Positions 32,560 through 44,435 of a stretch of 64,000 nucleotides of DNA are shown piece by piece; positions within the stretch are counted from its first letter, which is position 1, and each line of letters opens with the position of its first letter. This DNA is from Anniella stebbinsi (lineage: Eukaryota > Chordata > Lepidosauria > Squamata > Anniellidae): positions 8,313,501 to 8,377,500 of the forward strand of contig JARDYH010000002.1 in the NCBI GenBank assembly GCA_029215795.1, in the 5' to 3' direction. The notes below the pieces were generated by a model. It ran no database searches, was not told the DNA's origin, and worked only from the letters and a program-made list of their open reading frames with translations. The position numbers and the translations under genes were made by a program.

Positions 32560-32636
32560 GTTTTTTTATGCAAAGCTTTTAAAAATCAGATTTCAAAGCA
32601 CAGAACAAAGTAAACTTAAGACTGGAGGAGAGAGGG

Positions 32637-33202
32637 GGGGCTTTTCTACAGCTATGAGCCTTCCGGGATGAGGGGGGAGGATCTTGGGCTTTCTGGCTTC
32701 CGGGATCCTCCCCCAGCATCCAAATGCCGGCACAACATCCCGGAAGCCAAGAGGGATGTTCTGGCACAGCATGGTTTTTAAGGTTTCTTTTGGCAGAAGG
32801 AGCCTGTTGTGCAATTGAGTGGCCCCAATCCTCCAAAAAAGTAAGTAAAAAACAACAACGTAAAACGCTGCGCCAAAAGCAACAGTAGCCATCCTGGGGT
32901 TGGCAAAATTGCTCCTCCACCCCCCCCCCCCAATGGGCATGGAGTCACCCTGTGCAGCTCCGTGCTCATTTAAAGAACCCATCTACTCACGGGGAGGAGG
33001 GAGGACCCGGGAGCCCACACCACCCGTGGTCACTGGGGTTATCCTGGGTCCATGGGAAAAACCAGGATACGCGTCATCCATTTTATCCTAGGGAAAGTGA
33101 CAGGTCATCCCTGGTTGACCCTAGGATTCCCAGTGCATAATTTGGATGTACAGGGATAGCCTCGAGCTGACCCTGGGATAAATGGATGGTGAAGACATGC
33201 CC
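32637..33202 (+). mobile_element. Family F element (F5)
   Basis: Begins gcttttctacagc and ends ggtgaagacatgccc, decayed forms of the F termini. The core cttccgggatcctcccccagc, tggcaaaattgctcc, atgggcatggagtcacc and gtgcataatttgg blocks are all present in F order. Confidence 0.7.
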
Positions 33203-33328
33203 AAGAGAAAATGAAATTTGAAACATTTCAAATGTTTTCTTCAAGCAGATAGTTCCAAATTCATCTTCAGATTTTCAGTTAAGGAGATCTCTGGAAACAG
33301 TTTGAAACCCTATCATGCAATTCAAGGC

Positions 33329-33850
33329 TAGGAACACAATAATACACAGGGTTGCCTTATATTGATGAGTCACCATACTTGGCCCTTCTAGCCCAGTACT
33401 GTGTCAACAGCGCCTGGCAGCGGTTCTCTAGGGTTTCAGGCAGGACGTTTCTCTAGGCTGACCCTATGAAAAGGAGGACAGGGCTCATGTAACTTTAACG
33501 GTTGTAGAGAAAAGGGAATTTCAGTCAGTGTCATTTGTATGCAAGTAGTTCCTGGTGAAATTCCCTCTTCATCACAACAGTTAAAGTTGCAGGGGCCCTG
33601 CCTTCTTTTGTATATGGTCACTCTAGTATAGTGCCTGCACCTTTAACTGTTGTGAGGAAGAGGGAATTTCACCAGGAAGTAATTGCATACAAATGACACT
33701 GGCTGAAATTCCTTTTTCTCTACAACTGTTAAAGTTACATGAGCCCTGTCCTCCTTTTCATAGGATCATCCTACGTTTCTCAGCCAGACCAGAAGATGCC
33801 AGAGATTGAACCTGGCACTCTTTGCATACAAAGTGCTGTAGCCTATTCTC
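33329..33850 (-). mobile_element. tRNA-derived SINE split by MITE A7 (S4)
   Basis: Left part: aggaacacaataatacacagg ... tctctagggtttcaggcagg. Right part: agatgccagagattgaacctg (reverse of a B box) and tttgcatacaaagtgctgta. Excising A7 with one copy of its duplication rejoins the SINE without a gap. Same family as S2, S3 and S5. Confidence 0.75.
33454..33773. mobile_element. Family A hAT-like MITE (A7, 320 bp)
   Basis: Perfect 8-bp target duplication cgtttctc (33446-33453, 33774-33781). Both ends are of the 'aaaaggaggacagggctc' type. Inserted into S4. Confidence 0.93.
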
Positions 33851-34508
33851 AGTGCTGGCATCAGGGTGGGGGGAGAATTCTTGGTCACCTGTTGAGGCCT
33901 ATGCCAAACCTTAGAAACCCCTGGTTGAGTTGTTCTCCTCTCCTCTGGCTGTCTAGCTGGGTGGGCTGGGCCCAGACAAAGAGGGCAATTGAATGAGAAG
34001 CAATGGCAAATAATGAAAGGCCCACTGAGAGAAATTTACCCAAGGGACAAGTCTCCTAAAATGTCTTAACAACCAGAATGAACACTCACCTGGCTTCTCA
34101 GTTCTCCTCATGTCCAATTAATATTATATGAATTGGTCCTTCTCTGGGTTTTCTTTGGATTTCAGCTAAATTATCTTGCTGACTACCAGTAAAGTGTAGC
34201 TGAGCAATACAGAAATGCAGCATTCTACGGGTACTTCTTTCCTTTGAACGTATCTGTATATACACATACGTATGTGCGTCTGTTTCTGCATGTGTGTGTC
34301 ATCTAGCTATTTATAATGTAGAAGCTCAGCCAGCAAAGGAACAAAATTCCTGACCTTTTATCTGTTGTCTTGATAACGTGTGTTGGTCTTACCGTGCTAG
34401 CTAACCAAATCTAGGTTGTTTCAGGGATGTGGCCTTATCACAGCAGACAGATGGTGAAAACCCTTTCAAGTCACATTAAACTATTTTCCCTAGCAGATTC
34501 TGTCACCT

Positions 34509-34551
<43 letters not shown>

Positions 34552-34967
34552 CCTGAATGTATTTATCTTTGACACCATATTTCAATTCTTCAGATGGAGA
34601 GGACCACTTGCCTCTGATAGTCTGAGCACTCTGAACTCCTCTCTCATTACCTTCCAAGGTGTTTCCTGCAGCTTCCTGGCATGTGAACGAAAATAGTCCC
34701 GTCGGTCAGAAAAAGTACTAAATGACTTTTTTTTAAGCAACGCTTCAAGGATCATTTTTAGCAAAAGGGCATAGATATTTTCTCCTAACTGGGCGGGCTC
34801 AAATTTTGCATTCAAATGTTGTTAAATCTCCATCTTTATTTCCAATTCCAGAAGTTCAGATTATGGTGCTAAAATTACCCCAAACTAGCATGTTACTGGT
34901 ACCACCAGGGACTAATGTACTAGTTGTGCCTGTACATACACAATGAGGTCTATTGATTTTCTAAAGC
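33851..34967. other. Spacer with (AT)n array
   Basis: Apart from the AT array at 34512-34549 no repeat family is recognised. The interval 34100-34500 looks single-copy. No exon defended. Confidence 0.35.
34512..34549. repeat. (AT)n microsatellite
   Basis: About 19 AT units. Confidence 0.97.
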
Positions 34968-35250
34968 AGTACTCCAGGACACAGAATAATGGGCTCAAGC
35001 TACAGGAAGCCAGATTCCAGCTGAACATCAGAAAAAAAACACTTCCTGACTGTTAGAGCAGTATGACAATGGAATCAATTGCCTAGGAAGGTCGTGGGCT
35101 CTCCCACACTACAGGCTTTCAAGATGCAGCTGGACAGCCATTTTTCAGGGATGCTTTAAGGTGAATTCCTGCCTTCTGCAGGGGGATTGACTTGATGGCC
35201 TCATAGGCCCCTTCCAACTCTGCTATTCTTTGAGACTATGACTCCAAGAA
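34968..35250 (+). mobile_element. CR1 LINE 3' end (CR1c)
   Basis: Same layout as CR1a: caggacacagaataatggg, tgaacatcagaaaaa, ggtcgtgggctctcccac, ttgacttgatggcctcatag and a decayed ctattctttgagactatga terminus. Frameshifted throughout. Confidence 0.82.
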
Positions 35251-36069
35251 GTTTGCACGTTCCATGGAAATGTTGTCACTGCCACTGTTTTGCTGCTATA
35301 TTTTTTTTTTCCTATGGCAGAATTTGGTAGTTGATGAAATGGGCAGTTTCCATGAAACCTTATGTCAGAATAAATGTGTTGGATGTTAAGGTGACTCAAG
35401 ACTCTTTGCTGTTTTGCTGCAACAGAATGCCCCTTCATAAACCTTTCATTTTCTCTGCCTTCATTACTGATAATTTCCCCTTAGATGGTGACGGGATTCA
35501 AAAAGTGTCCCTTGTATAGAAAGGAAGTGTGACACTCTTTGCATTATTTCTATGGCTATCTCTCCTGTCATTTTCACACCCACACACCCACTGCATGTTG
35601 GGTTAGGATAATTATTGACAAAAGTTGAAGTGAGGTTCCCCCCCCCCCCATGCAAAACTGAATCATTTTCCTTCATCTCAATTTTCTTAAATCAGCTTGT
35701 TCGTTCAGCCTCTGCATTACTTTTATTTTTAAATAGGGCAAAAGGCGAGATACAAATAAGTATAACCACCACAACAACACCTTTCGGCACATCCAATAAT
35801 AATATCTCCCAAGTGCTGCCAGTCTGAAGTACTTTCTTGCAATAGCAGAAATCTGGATTGATTTTGCATTTTTGTTCATGCAGGCCCAAATAATTTCTAT
35901 GCATCACTTCTGTATTATTATCTGTAATTAATTAGCTTTATTATGCATTGACTCATCACTTCCTTTTCAGATCCAATGATAATACTCTGAAGTCCTCGGT
36001 TGTTTAAAGATAGAGATGTGCAAACCAGCACAACCCAAGTTTGTCTAGTTTTTTCCAAATTCTACATCA
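35251..36069. other. Spacer, candidate single-copy DNA
   Basis: 35890-35965 is AT-rich with taattaattagc and ttatgcattgactca motifs and no repeat similarity seen. A C-run lies at 35638-35649. Confidence 0.35.
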
Positions 36070-36110
<41 letters not shown>

Positions 36111-36240
36111 CTTTATTGTATTCTGCCTTTTGCCCAATACTGGGCCTCAAGGCAGCTTTACAAAATGAAAACATATACAGTTAAAAGCTATAAAGCATAC
36201 AAAAGTTAAAATATAATTGAATATCAAAGTATGATCCAAC
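36070..36240 (-). mobile_element. LINE or SINE 3' tail with (TTA)n
   Basis: The TTA array (36070-36110) is followed by ttgtattctgccttttgcc and gggcctcaaggcagc, an L2-type 3' UTR read on the minus strand. No coding part remains. Confidence 0.6.
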
Positions 36241-37509
36241 CTCCATCTGTATCAGATTGTGAGGCGCTTTTTTTTGGGTCTTTTTCACCTGAACATGTGT
36301 GTGTGTGTGTGTGTTTTCATGCCCGTTTTCCACATATTCCCATCAATTGCACACATTTCTCCCCCAAAGCACACAATTTTTCATGTACATTTTTCAAGTG
36401 TACAGATGTCACTGAACACATTTGTTTTGGTCTGCAAATCATATGACAATCTTGGAAATGTACAGACTTCAACCACAATTTGTGTCTGAGTCCACAGTTT
36501 GGGTCCAGGAGCTGCAAACTCAATAAATTCTGGTCAATAATTAACTGAAATGAATTTCTCATAATCCTGAATTCAAGATGTTTATCTGCAACAAAAAATA
36601 GGCTTCCCCCACCCTTTTCACTAGAAGTTGAAAATTGTAGGTTTTTGAGGAATCCCTACTGCATCCTTATTAGTGTTGACACAGAAGTGGAAAATGGACT
36701 CCTGCACAGGACAGACAATCTATCTCATACAGATAGGTTTCACTTACATCCTCATGGACATAAGGATCAGTCACATTGACATGCTAACCCTGAGTGAGCC
36801 ATCTTTCATTCCCACTATATTCTTATACCCCTCTCTTATGCTCACTCCCTTTCTGTGCAAGCCTAGGGATTTGGAGCCGCAGATATTAGCCAGGCATTTT
36901 TGACATGCTCCGGCACGACAGAATGCAAAGTAGCATGACTGAGGGTATGATGCTGCTGAACCACAACTGAAGTGTGGGGTGGGAGAGAAGGGGCCAGCAA
37001 GTGAACTGGAGGAATCAAACATGTTTCTGGCTAGAATCTGTAATGAAGTCGGCTCTGTTCAATGCAGCAACAGCAAGCAAAAACTTCTCAAAAGAAATAT
37101 ATTCGGGCTTTGCACAGTGCAGCAATGTAACTGTTCTGAAACAGCTGGCTAAAGACATGTTTATACATATTTTAAGAATCCAGCTCTTAAAAATCCAGAC
37201 TTATGATCTTGTGCTTCACTGTTGAGACATATAAGATGTGCCGAACTGAATCAGCATCAAAGTGATGTGAATAAAGTCCAGCATTCATTTTCCCATGGAG
37301 TAGAGTCAAATGCCTCTGGAAGCTCACCAAGAAAGCTTGAAGGGGATGGATCATCTCCTAGTATGTGTTCCAAGCCATTGGTATTCAGGTGCACACTGCC
37401 TCTTTACATGAAAGTTCAATTTAGCTAAAATGGGTAACTGCTGACAATAAACGTATTCTCCATGTTGAACAAGGTCGTAGAAGTTCAGGCTCAAGGACCA
37501 AATCCAGTG
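36241..37509. other. Spacer; (GT)n at about 36296-36314
   Basis: Decayed traces of a gttcaaat/ttgcaca-rich element occur at 36330-36560. The remainder is unrecognised, without coding signal. Confidence 0.35.
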
Positions 37510-37740
37510 GCCTGCCCAGAAACCCAGTGGAAGCTGTTGGCTTCGATTTCAGTGCATTCCAGGTTCCCATCAGCATAAGCCAAGACTCTAAGGTTGCTAT
37601 CCAAGGTGCTGAAACCTACACACAAAATAACTTCAGCACTGCAGATAGGTCCTTTAGAGTTGGCTGTGATTGTAACCCAGAATGGATTCACAGCCCCATC
37701 GAAATCAGACCCCCTGGCCACCTTTTTACCTGATACCACC
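37510..37740. mobile_element. Foldback element family G (G1)
   Basis: The left half (cttcgatttcagtgcattcc ... gactctaaggttgctatcc) is an imperfect inverted copy of the right half (ggtcctttagagttggctg ... aatggattcacagccccat). Same words occur at 57597-57872. An 82-codon open frame over it is incidental. Confidence 0.65.
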
Positions 37741-37899
37741 CACTTTCCAAAATGAGTGGTAATATGACCATTTGTGTTTTCCCTATTCTAAAAGAAGAAT
37801 TCGCTGTGCTACACCTCCAGCAATTAGCTAACTTACTGAAGAGATGTTGCACCTTTCAACAAATGTGAAACAGAAGTTTTTGCTGAAGACGAGGCCACC

Positions 37900-38019
37900 T
37901 GAGATCCATAAATGCATCAGAGACAGACACCAAGGTGGTGATCCAGTGATTCCACAAAAGGGGGCCATTCCACTGGATCACTATCTTGGTGTCTGCATCT
38001 GATGCATCTATGGCTCTCA
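37900..38019. repeat. 120-base hairpin, 49-bp imperfect stem
   Basis: Arms 37900-37948 and 37971-38019 are inverted copies with 6 mismatches in 49 by my count, separated by 22 bases. The size fits a small MITE or a pre-miRNA-like fold. No evidence for transcription. Confidence 0.85.
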
Positions 38020-38443
38020 GATGACATCTTATTCATTTCATTGAAGCACTCAAAATACAAGAGAATACAAGAGAAGTGGGGGACTAAATTTTGCAGGCTA
38101 AATATAATTTGCCAGCCACAGCTGAAAGGTAGTAATTGTAAATCCGAGATTTATTAGTATCTAGGTTTGGCCCTCTGTTTTTACAGCGTCAGCATCTCCC
38201 TCTCAATTGAAAGAATTAATGGAGACCTATCAGGCAAATCAACCTACAAACCATGTCTATAAATATGTAGTACTGGTGAATAAATATGATATACACTGAT
38301 CCTAAGCAGGCATGGAATAGATTGACCTCAAGATATGGCCCACTAGCTATAAGCATGCATAGCATTTAGACATGGTTTCAGAGAAGGATTAAATTACTTC
38401 ATGGGGGATATATTGCTATAAACCATGACAAATAACTGGAGCC

Positions 38444-38856
38444 TAGGGATGGGTGGATGAGCAACGTTTGAGTCTGCCAAGATGCTCCAAATATCAGCTC
38501 TCTGCTCATCTCTTCTCAATATGTACTCCCATTTGTGATTGCTCTTTGTTTTGTGGGAAAGGAACTTGAATAGTTATCAAATGTGAAAGTTGCACACACA
38601 ATCCCCAAATCTGCACAAATCACTCAACTTGTGCAAATTTCCCCACTAGACAAAAGCACCCGTGATTTAAAATTTGCACAGTTTGAGGATGTTGAACATT
38701 TTTCAAGTACACATTTTGAGAAACTGAATGCAAGTTTGAAAATTTGCTAAAAAATGTTCGAAGAAAATGTACTCCTGTTCACATTCATGTTCAGGGTTGC
38801 CAACAGGGCATTTTTGAATGATTTGCAAACTGAAACAAAATTTTCATACAACCCTA
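38444..38856. mobile_element. hAT-like non-autonomous element E2 (413 bp)
   Basis: Left end tagggatgggtg and right end catacaaccct(a) are inverted in the first bases. Flanks ctggagcc (38436-38443) and ctgaagcc (38857-38864) form an 8-bp duplication with one mismatch. The interior is AT-rich with tgcaca/tgtgca words. Non-coding. Confidence 0.7.
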
Positions 38857-39118
38857 CTGAAGCCTCCATGCAGAAGTGTCCCAGATGTTGAGGATTTGAT
38901 ACCTGGAAATTAGATGCTGGGGATAAATGAAAAGGAAAGAACATCATCTTTATGCTCTTTGAATCTGCATGTTCCATTTTTAGCTGTTGTTGCAGCTTCC
39001 ATTGATAGAACACTACTCCATGAATTTGTCTAATAGTTGTTGTTGTTGTTTAAGAAACAAACCCCAGGTTGTGGAAATAAAAAGTGAAATCTGATGGTGT
39101 CTGTCTACTAGGGATGTG

Positions 39119-41806
39119 CACGTCCGAAAATATCACATCGTATCGTTATTGGAATTTCGGACCAAAAAAATTATCATCTCCGATAATATCGTAGGTGAAC
39201 TGTATCGTATCGTATTGTATTGTATTTCCGATAATTATTGGAAGTACAATATTATATCGTTGCTACATTTTGCCCTATAGAGTTGATTTTTGAGTCAGAG
39301 AAAGGCCTAAAACTTCTTAATTTTCCAAGTTACATATTTGAAACTTGGTCACAGCGCAGACGGAGTGTTGCTAGTCATGTGTGCCAAATTACAGAACAAT
39401 AGGTGCAAGCGTTACTTGGAAATAAGTTGTCAAAAACTCAAAATCCACTGTTTCAGTTGGCATAAGTGCTCCTTTTTCAAGAGACGATGTCCACAGTACT
39501 CCTCTCATGGTCATCTCACAGATGGCCTTGAGGGGACTCATCTGTGCCCAATTTCAGATGCACAGCTGCAGCTGTTACTCAGAAGTAAGCTCTCAACAAC
39601 ACATGCACTGGTTTTTTTCTGGTCATAATGCTGCTGCTGAGAGCAAATCCTCATTTTTAAAGAGCTTGTCCTTAAAGTTGGGGACCTTACCGAAGGGCTG
39701 TGGGGAGTGGATTCATGGCAGCAGTCCGCGATGAGAGCGCATATGTCAATTTGACATAGCTTGTCTTGATGTTGTTATTGAAGCCAAAAACGCACATGCA
39801 CATCGACCCTCCAAGGCGGGCCGGGCAGGCACAGTGGCTCAAAAAAGGCAATGTGTGAGATGCTTCTGCATCCCCTCAGTAATGGAGGTTAGGAGGAGGA
39901 AGAGGATCCCCGTGCACAGACAGCTGGCAGGCTGATGCAGGCAGGCAGTTATTTTTGGCAGAGGTGGGCACAGAGGCAAAGGGCCAGTTGGATCTGTCCC
40001 TGAAAGTGGCATGGACTCTTAGGTGTCACCCAGGAACAGGGTAGAAGAAGACCTTTTTAAAGAGCCAGCCTTAGCCAGGCAGGGCCTCACTGGGCTAGGA
40101 GATACCCCAGAAGTGAGGAAACCTGGAGGATCCTAGCAGATATACATGTGCTGCTTTGACAACTGTGACTCCCATCAAAACAACCCTCACGCACCACCTT
40201 GACCTCATCGTGCTTGGAAAATGACCCAGTCTGCCCGCCATCCCCATGCAGGCAGATTGGCAGTTCTTCATGCCAGAGCTGCACACCTTGGCTGGAACAG
40301 AGGCAAATAAAAGTCACATTCAGGGTACAGGTAGGCACATTGCCAAATAAAAAGTCACAATTAGGGTAAGAATCATCAATAGGCTGTGAGCAAGGGTCTC
40401 CAACTAGAGTAATGTAAATTTTGCCAATGTACTCAAGTTAAATGATATTTACGTAGTTACGTAGTAATAAGAAAAATGCTGAATATTGATTTGAGTTCTA
40501 GTCATGTTCGGGGTAGAGGTAGGCACATTACCAAATAAAAAGTCACAATTAGTGTAAGAATTATCAATAGGCTGTGAGCAAGGATCTCCAACTAGAGTAA
40601 TGCAAATTTTGCCAATGTACTCAAGTTAATTGATATTTATGTAGTTACATAGATATAAGAAAAATGCTGAATATTGATTTGAGTTTTAGTCACATTTGGG
40701 GTACAGGTAGGCATTGGCTGGAGTGGAGGGAAATAAAAAAGTCACATTCTGGTTCGAGGTAGGCACATTGCCTGGACCAGAGTCTCCAAAAAAAAAAATG
40801 TGTGAGGGGGTCCAGGAGATGCTTCTGCAGTCCCTCACTAAAGCAGTTCCTCCAGACTGGAAACATTGGCTGGAGCAGCGTCTTTAAAAAAGAAATAAAA
40901 TGTGTGAGAGGGAGAGGCAGCCACCCCGGAACTGCCCCCAGCAGCAACATCTCTCCTAGACCCAGAGCCACTTTGCCCAAGGAGAGCCTTAGAGTCGTGT
41001 TTCATACTGCTACAAAGTGATTGGAATTAATAATTACAATGTATGCTTTGCTCATAGTTTGTGACTTTGTGTGTTTCTTTGACCACACATATTGTGGAGT
41101 GAGTGATATCCTGTGTAGCAGGCTACAGGACACACCGGCACACTCACAGTCAATCAAGCAAACACACACACCCAGAGAGAGAGAGGGAGAGAAATATATA
41201 TTTTTTATTTTTTTTATTTTGTTTTTTTAGGAAAGTTAAACAGGGAAGAGGACAAAACACACTTACTCAGTCACAGTACCCCCACTCATGCTAACCTAAC
41301 CCTTCAATCAAACCAACCAGAAAACGTATAAAAACTATAACTCAAAACACACAAGCAACAAACAGCCAAACGAACCTGAGACACAAAGATGCAAGACTAC
41401 ATTAAATCTCCAACAATTCACCACCAAGTAACTAAGACCCAGGAGCCAGGATAGAGCTCCAACAAAATCCATCTTTCTCCCCTCAACACCTAACTCCCAA
41501 CAGAGCTGGAACACCAAGTGTGGGGGTTTTAGGCAGGGATATCCTTAGCCCTCCTCCAATATTCTTGCTGCACGATTGGTCACTGTCTCAGCAAGCACAC
41601 CCCACCTTCTAGCTCCGTCCATGTGGCAGCAAAAGAGAAAGAGCCTTCCAATAAAACGATAACATACAATAATTATCGTAGGATTTTTTGTCGTCTCCGA
41701 TAATTATTGTAGGCTTTCCTATCGTATCGTTATCGTTAAATGCATGCACAATAACGAGCATATCGTATCGTTATCATACATTGTAATGATACAATACACA
41801 TCCCTA
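39119..41806. mobile_element. hAT-like non-autonomous transposon D (2.7 kb)
   Basis: Left end TAGGGATGTGCACGTCCG and right end acaatacacatcccta are inverted. Flanking 8-mers ctgtctac (39111-39118) and ctgtccac (41807-41814) differ by one base. Subterminal DNA at both ends is an atcgtatcgttat array (39135-39260; 41655-41790) in place of the gatccgatcc array of B. The interior contains a 188-bp tandem repeat and GC-rich stretches. Every open frame is under 100 codons and none resembles a transposase I know, so it depends on a partner element. Confidence 0.85.
40308..40710. repeat. 188-bp tandem repeat inside element D
   Basis: gtaggcacat begins at 40331 and 40519, and a partial third unit (gtaggcatt) at 40707: exactly 188 bases apart each time. 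Units share aggctgtgagcaagg, ccaactagagtaatg and gccaatgtactcaagtta with a few substitutions. Confidence 0.9.
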
Positions 41807-41814
41807 CTGTCCAC

Positions 41815-43426
41815 CAAGGGAATGACATCTGCTAGCTGAATAAATTTACCCACCTGCCCCTGCATGGCTGCAACTTCTGCTGGGTGGCATGGAGTTGGGA
41901 GATAGCATGGGACAGATTTTTGGGGTGCATACGGGCTGCAGGGGGAAAAACAGAAAGGTCTATTGTGTAAGTGAAATCTGCTCATGAAACACTAGATATC
42001 TCCAAAATACCAAAAGTTAGTTCTGTGTTGAGTGAAGAAGTGACTGCCTGCAAGTTATCCACAGACTTTGTTTGATAGTTTACTGCCTGTTTTGTTTGAA
42101 GCTGATGGCTTTGTGCTTTAAAAGAAAAAAAAAAACCTTTGAACACAAAACGATAAGAGAAGGAACATATTATTTCATTGATAAGAAGGGCCCATTCAAA
42201 GCAGGTGGTTATCCAAGGAACTGACAGAAGATTTGAAATAATGCGTTCCTCCGAGTGATTCCAAGATAGAATTCATGCAGTGATGACATCGCTGGACTTG
42301 CTATCCATGCTGACTGGTCCTCAGCAACCACGTTGTGATGAATCACTTCCCAAGAGGGGGAAAAATGATAGAAGCATTTTCCCTTTGGCCAAATGCAGGG
42401 CATTTTTGCGCTGCAGCGCATCCCATCTTTACACCGCCACCTTGTTTTTATGCCACTGTCTTGATACCAACGCAATCCCACGCAAGACGTGGCACTAATA
42501 TATTAATCCATAAAAATGATTGTCTGCCTGCATGCTTGTTGTGAATGAAGCACAATATATCTAATTACCATGAACCAGATGACGGCAATAAATGTAATGA
42601 AAATTATGGGTGTAATTACTTAGAGCAATTATTTCAAATATCAGCTTTATTTACAAAAGATATGACATTGATTACAGCAGCCAGTATTGCTTAAACAACA
42701 GCTCTGGACTCCTTTGTCAGAGAAGACCAATAAACTGAGCTCTAGACAAAGGACACAGGAAGGTTAATCAGCATTGTGATGAATGTCTTTAAGTAACAAA
42801 GCCTGCGTGATACAGCAGGATTCCTACACAATGTGCAACTCCCCAATTTGAACGCAACCCATGAGGCACGAATAGTGTCCCTATCATGAGCTGTTTTTTT
42901 TTCGACATTTCTTCCTAGGGTTGTACAAATTGACTTATCCTTAAGGACCTGACAGGACAAAGTCCCTGCTTAGTGGACTGTGTGAAGTGGACTGTGTTTA
43001 ACTTGGTAGGTCCTGGTCATGCCAGCCTGCTGTGGAGAAACCTCTGTTTCATACCTTAAACCTGGAGTGCAGCTTTGAATTAAGCGGTGGCTTTCACGGT
43101 GTGAGGTAAGGATTGACAAATCAGTCAGGTTCACTTTCTCCCAGATTTGAATTTGTATAAATCTCAAGTTCTTTCCATCCTGAATATGAAGAAATTTGTG
43201 GACTTTGGTAAATTCCAATTAAAAAAAAAATACGAATCAAAATTAAATTCTCACCCATCTGCACAACCAAATTCAATAGGTACAGCTATTCCCAGAATAG
43301 AAAAGGCCATGTTTTCCCCTTCTTGTTATATAACTGTGAAAGATGAAGAGCCTGTCAGAAAAAAAGAAGACGTGGAAACCATAATTAGATGTTAACATGG
43401 TTTAAAACAGAGGGATTCAACCCAAA
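41815..43426. other. Spacer; candidate conserved non-coding DNA at 42540-42690
   Basis: 42540-42690 (ctaattaccatgaacc, gtgtaattacttagagc) has the look of conserved regulatory DNA: AT-rich, several TAATTA cores, no repeat similarity. The rest is unrecognised. 42915-42935 has a tagggttgtacaaatt terminus-like word. Confidence 0.3.
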
Positions 43427-44435
43427 CTTTCAAGAGTTAAGCAGGCCTCATCTTGAGTACTGTGTCCAGTTCTGGGCACCGCATTTCAAGAAGGGTGCAA
43501 ACAAGCTGGTGGGGGTTCAGAGGAAGGCAACAGTGATTAGGGGTCTGGAAACAAAGCCCTATGAGGAGTGACTGAGGCCATATCAGTTTTTCCCTGGGTC
43601 ATTCCTGGGTCATCCCTCTGCATTCAAATAACACACAGGGGATCCTGGGAGCAGGCAGGGATGTCGCCTGCATTTTCCCAAGATAACTGGTTTCCCAGTT
43701 ATCCCAATTTTCCCCAAGGTCCTGGGACCATCCCGAAGACCGTGGGAGGTGTAGCTGCCACTCCCACGTCCTCATGAGTAGTGTGACCTTCAAAGTGGGC
43801 ATGGAGCTGTATGGGGAGGCTTCATGCCCATGAGGGGTGGGGGGGAACCATTTGCCATTCCCAGGATGAGGTGGTTGGGGCGGTTTTGTTTTTAAACTCA
43901 CATTTGGACTGGATTGCAACTGTGTGACCGGCCCCTCTTCTTTAAAAAAAATGGCAGCCACTGCATCCCTATTGTCTCCCGGGACATCGCATGGTCATCT
44001 AGATGCTGGGGGATTATCCCAGAAGCAGGAAATCCCAAGATTCTCCCCTGTGCATCCCAGAAGGCCCTGTGGTATAGAAAGGACCTGAAAGAACTGGGCA
44101 TGTTTAGCCTTGAGAAGAGAAGACTGAGGGGAGACATGATAGCACCCTTCAAATATTTGAAAGGTTGTCACACAGAGGAGGGCCAGGATCTCTTCTTGAT
44201 CATCCCAAAGTGCAGACATGGAAAAATGGGCTCAAGTTAGAGCAGTACAACAATGGAACCAATAATCTAGGGAGGTGGTGGGCTCTCCCACCCTAGAGGT
44301 CTTCAAGATGCAGCTGGACAGCCATCTGACAGGTATGCTTTAATATAGATTTCTGCATTGAGCAGGGGGTTGGACTTCATGGCCTTATAGATCCCTTCCA
44401 ATCCAACTATTCTATGATTCTATGATAGACCTGGT
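43427..44435 (+). mobile_element. CR1 LINE 3' half, split by F6 (CR1d)
   Basis: The left part translates to [20 protein letters not shown] and [18 protein letters not shown]. After the 510-bp F6 the frame resumes with LKELGMFSLEKRRLRGDMIA and FKYLKGCHTEEGQDLF. The 3' end has ggttggacttcatggcc and two attctatgat units. The order matches the C-terminal part of a CR1 reverse transcriptase. Later parts are frameshifted. Confidence 0.88.
43576..44085 (-). mobile_element. Family F element (F6, 510 bp) inside CR1d
   Basis: Starts ggccatatcag and ends gtggtatagaaaggacc. The bases tga lie on both sides (43573-43575, 44086-44088), and removing the insert plus one tga rejoins the CR1 frame. Core blocks appear in reverse order (ggtcattcctgggtcatcc first), so orientation is opposite to F4. 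Confidence 0.8.

Noticed and set aside
34968..35250. Retroviral or viral remnant
   Set aside because: The sequence is a CR1 LINE 3' end. No LTR, primer-binding site or gag/pol/env-like block was seen anywhere in the window.
40308..40710. CRISPR-like array
   Set aside because: Two 188-base direct units plus a partial, without short repeat and spacer alternation, inside a eukaryotic transposon.
39119..41806. Autonomous transposase inside element D
   Set aside because: All frames are under 100 codons and none shows a recognisable transposase motif.
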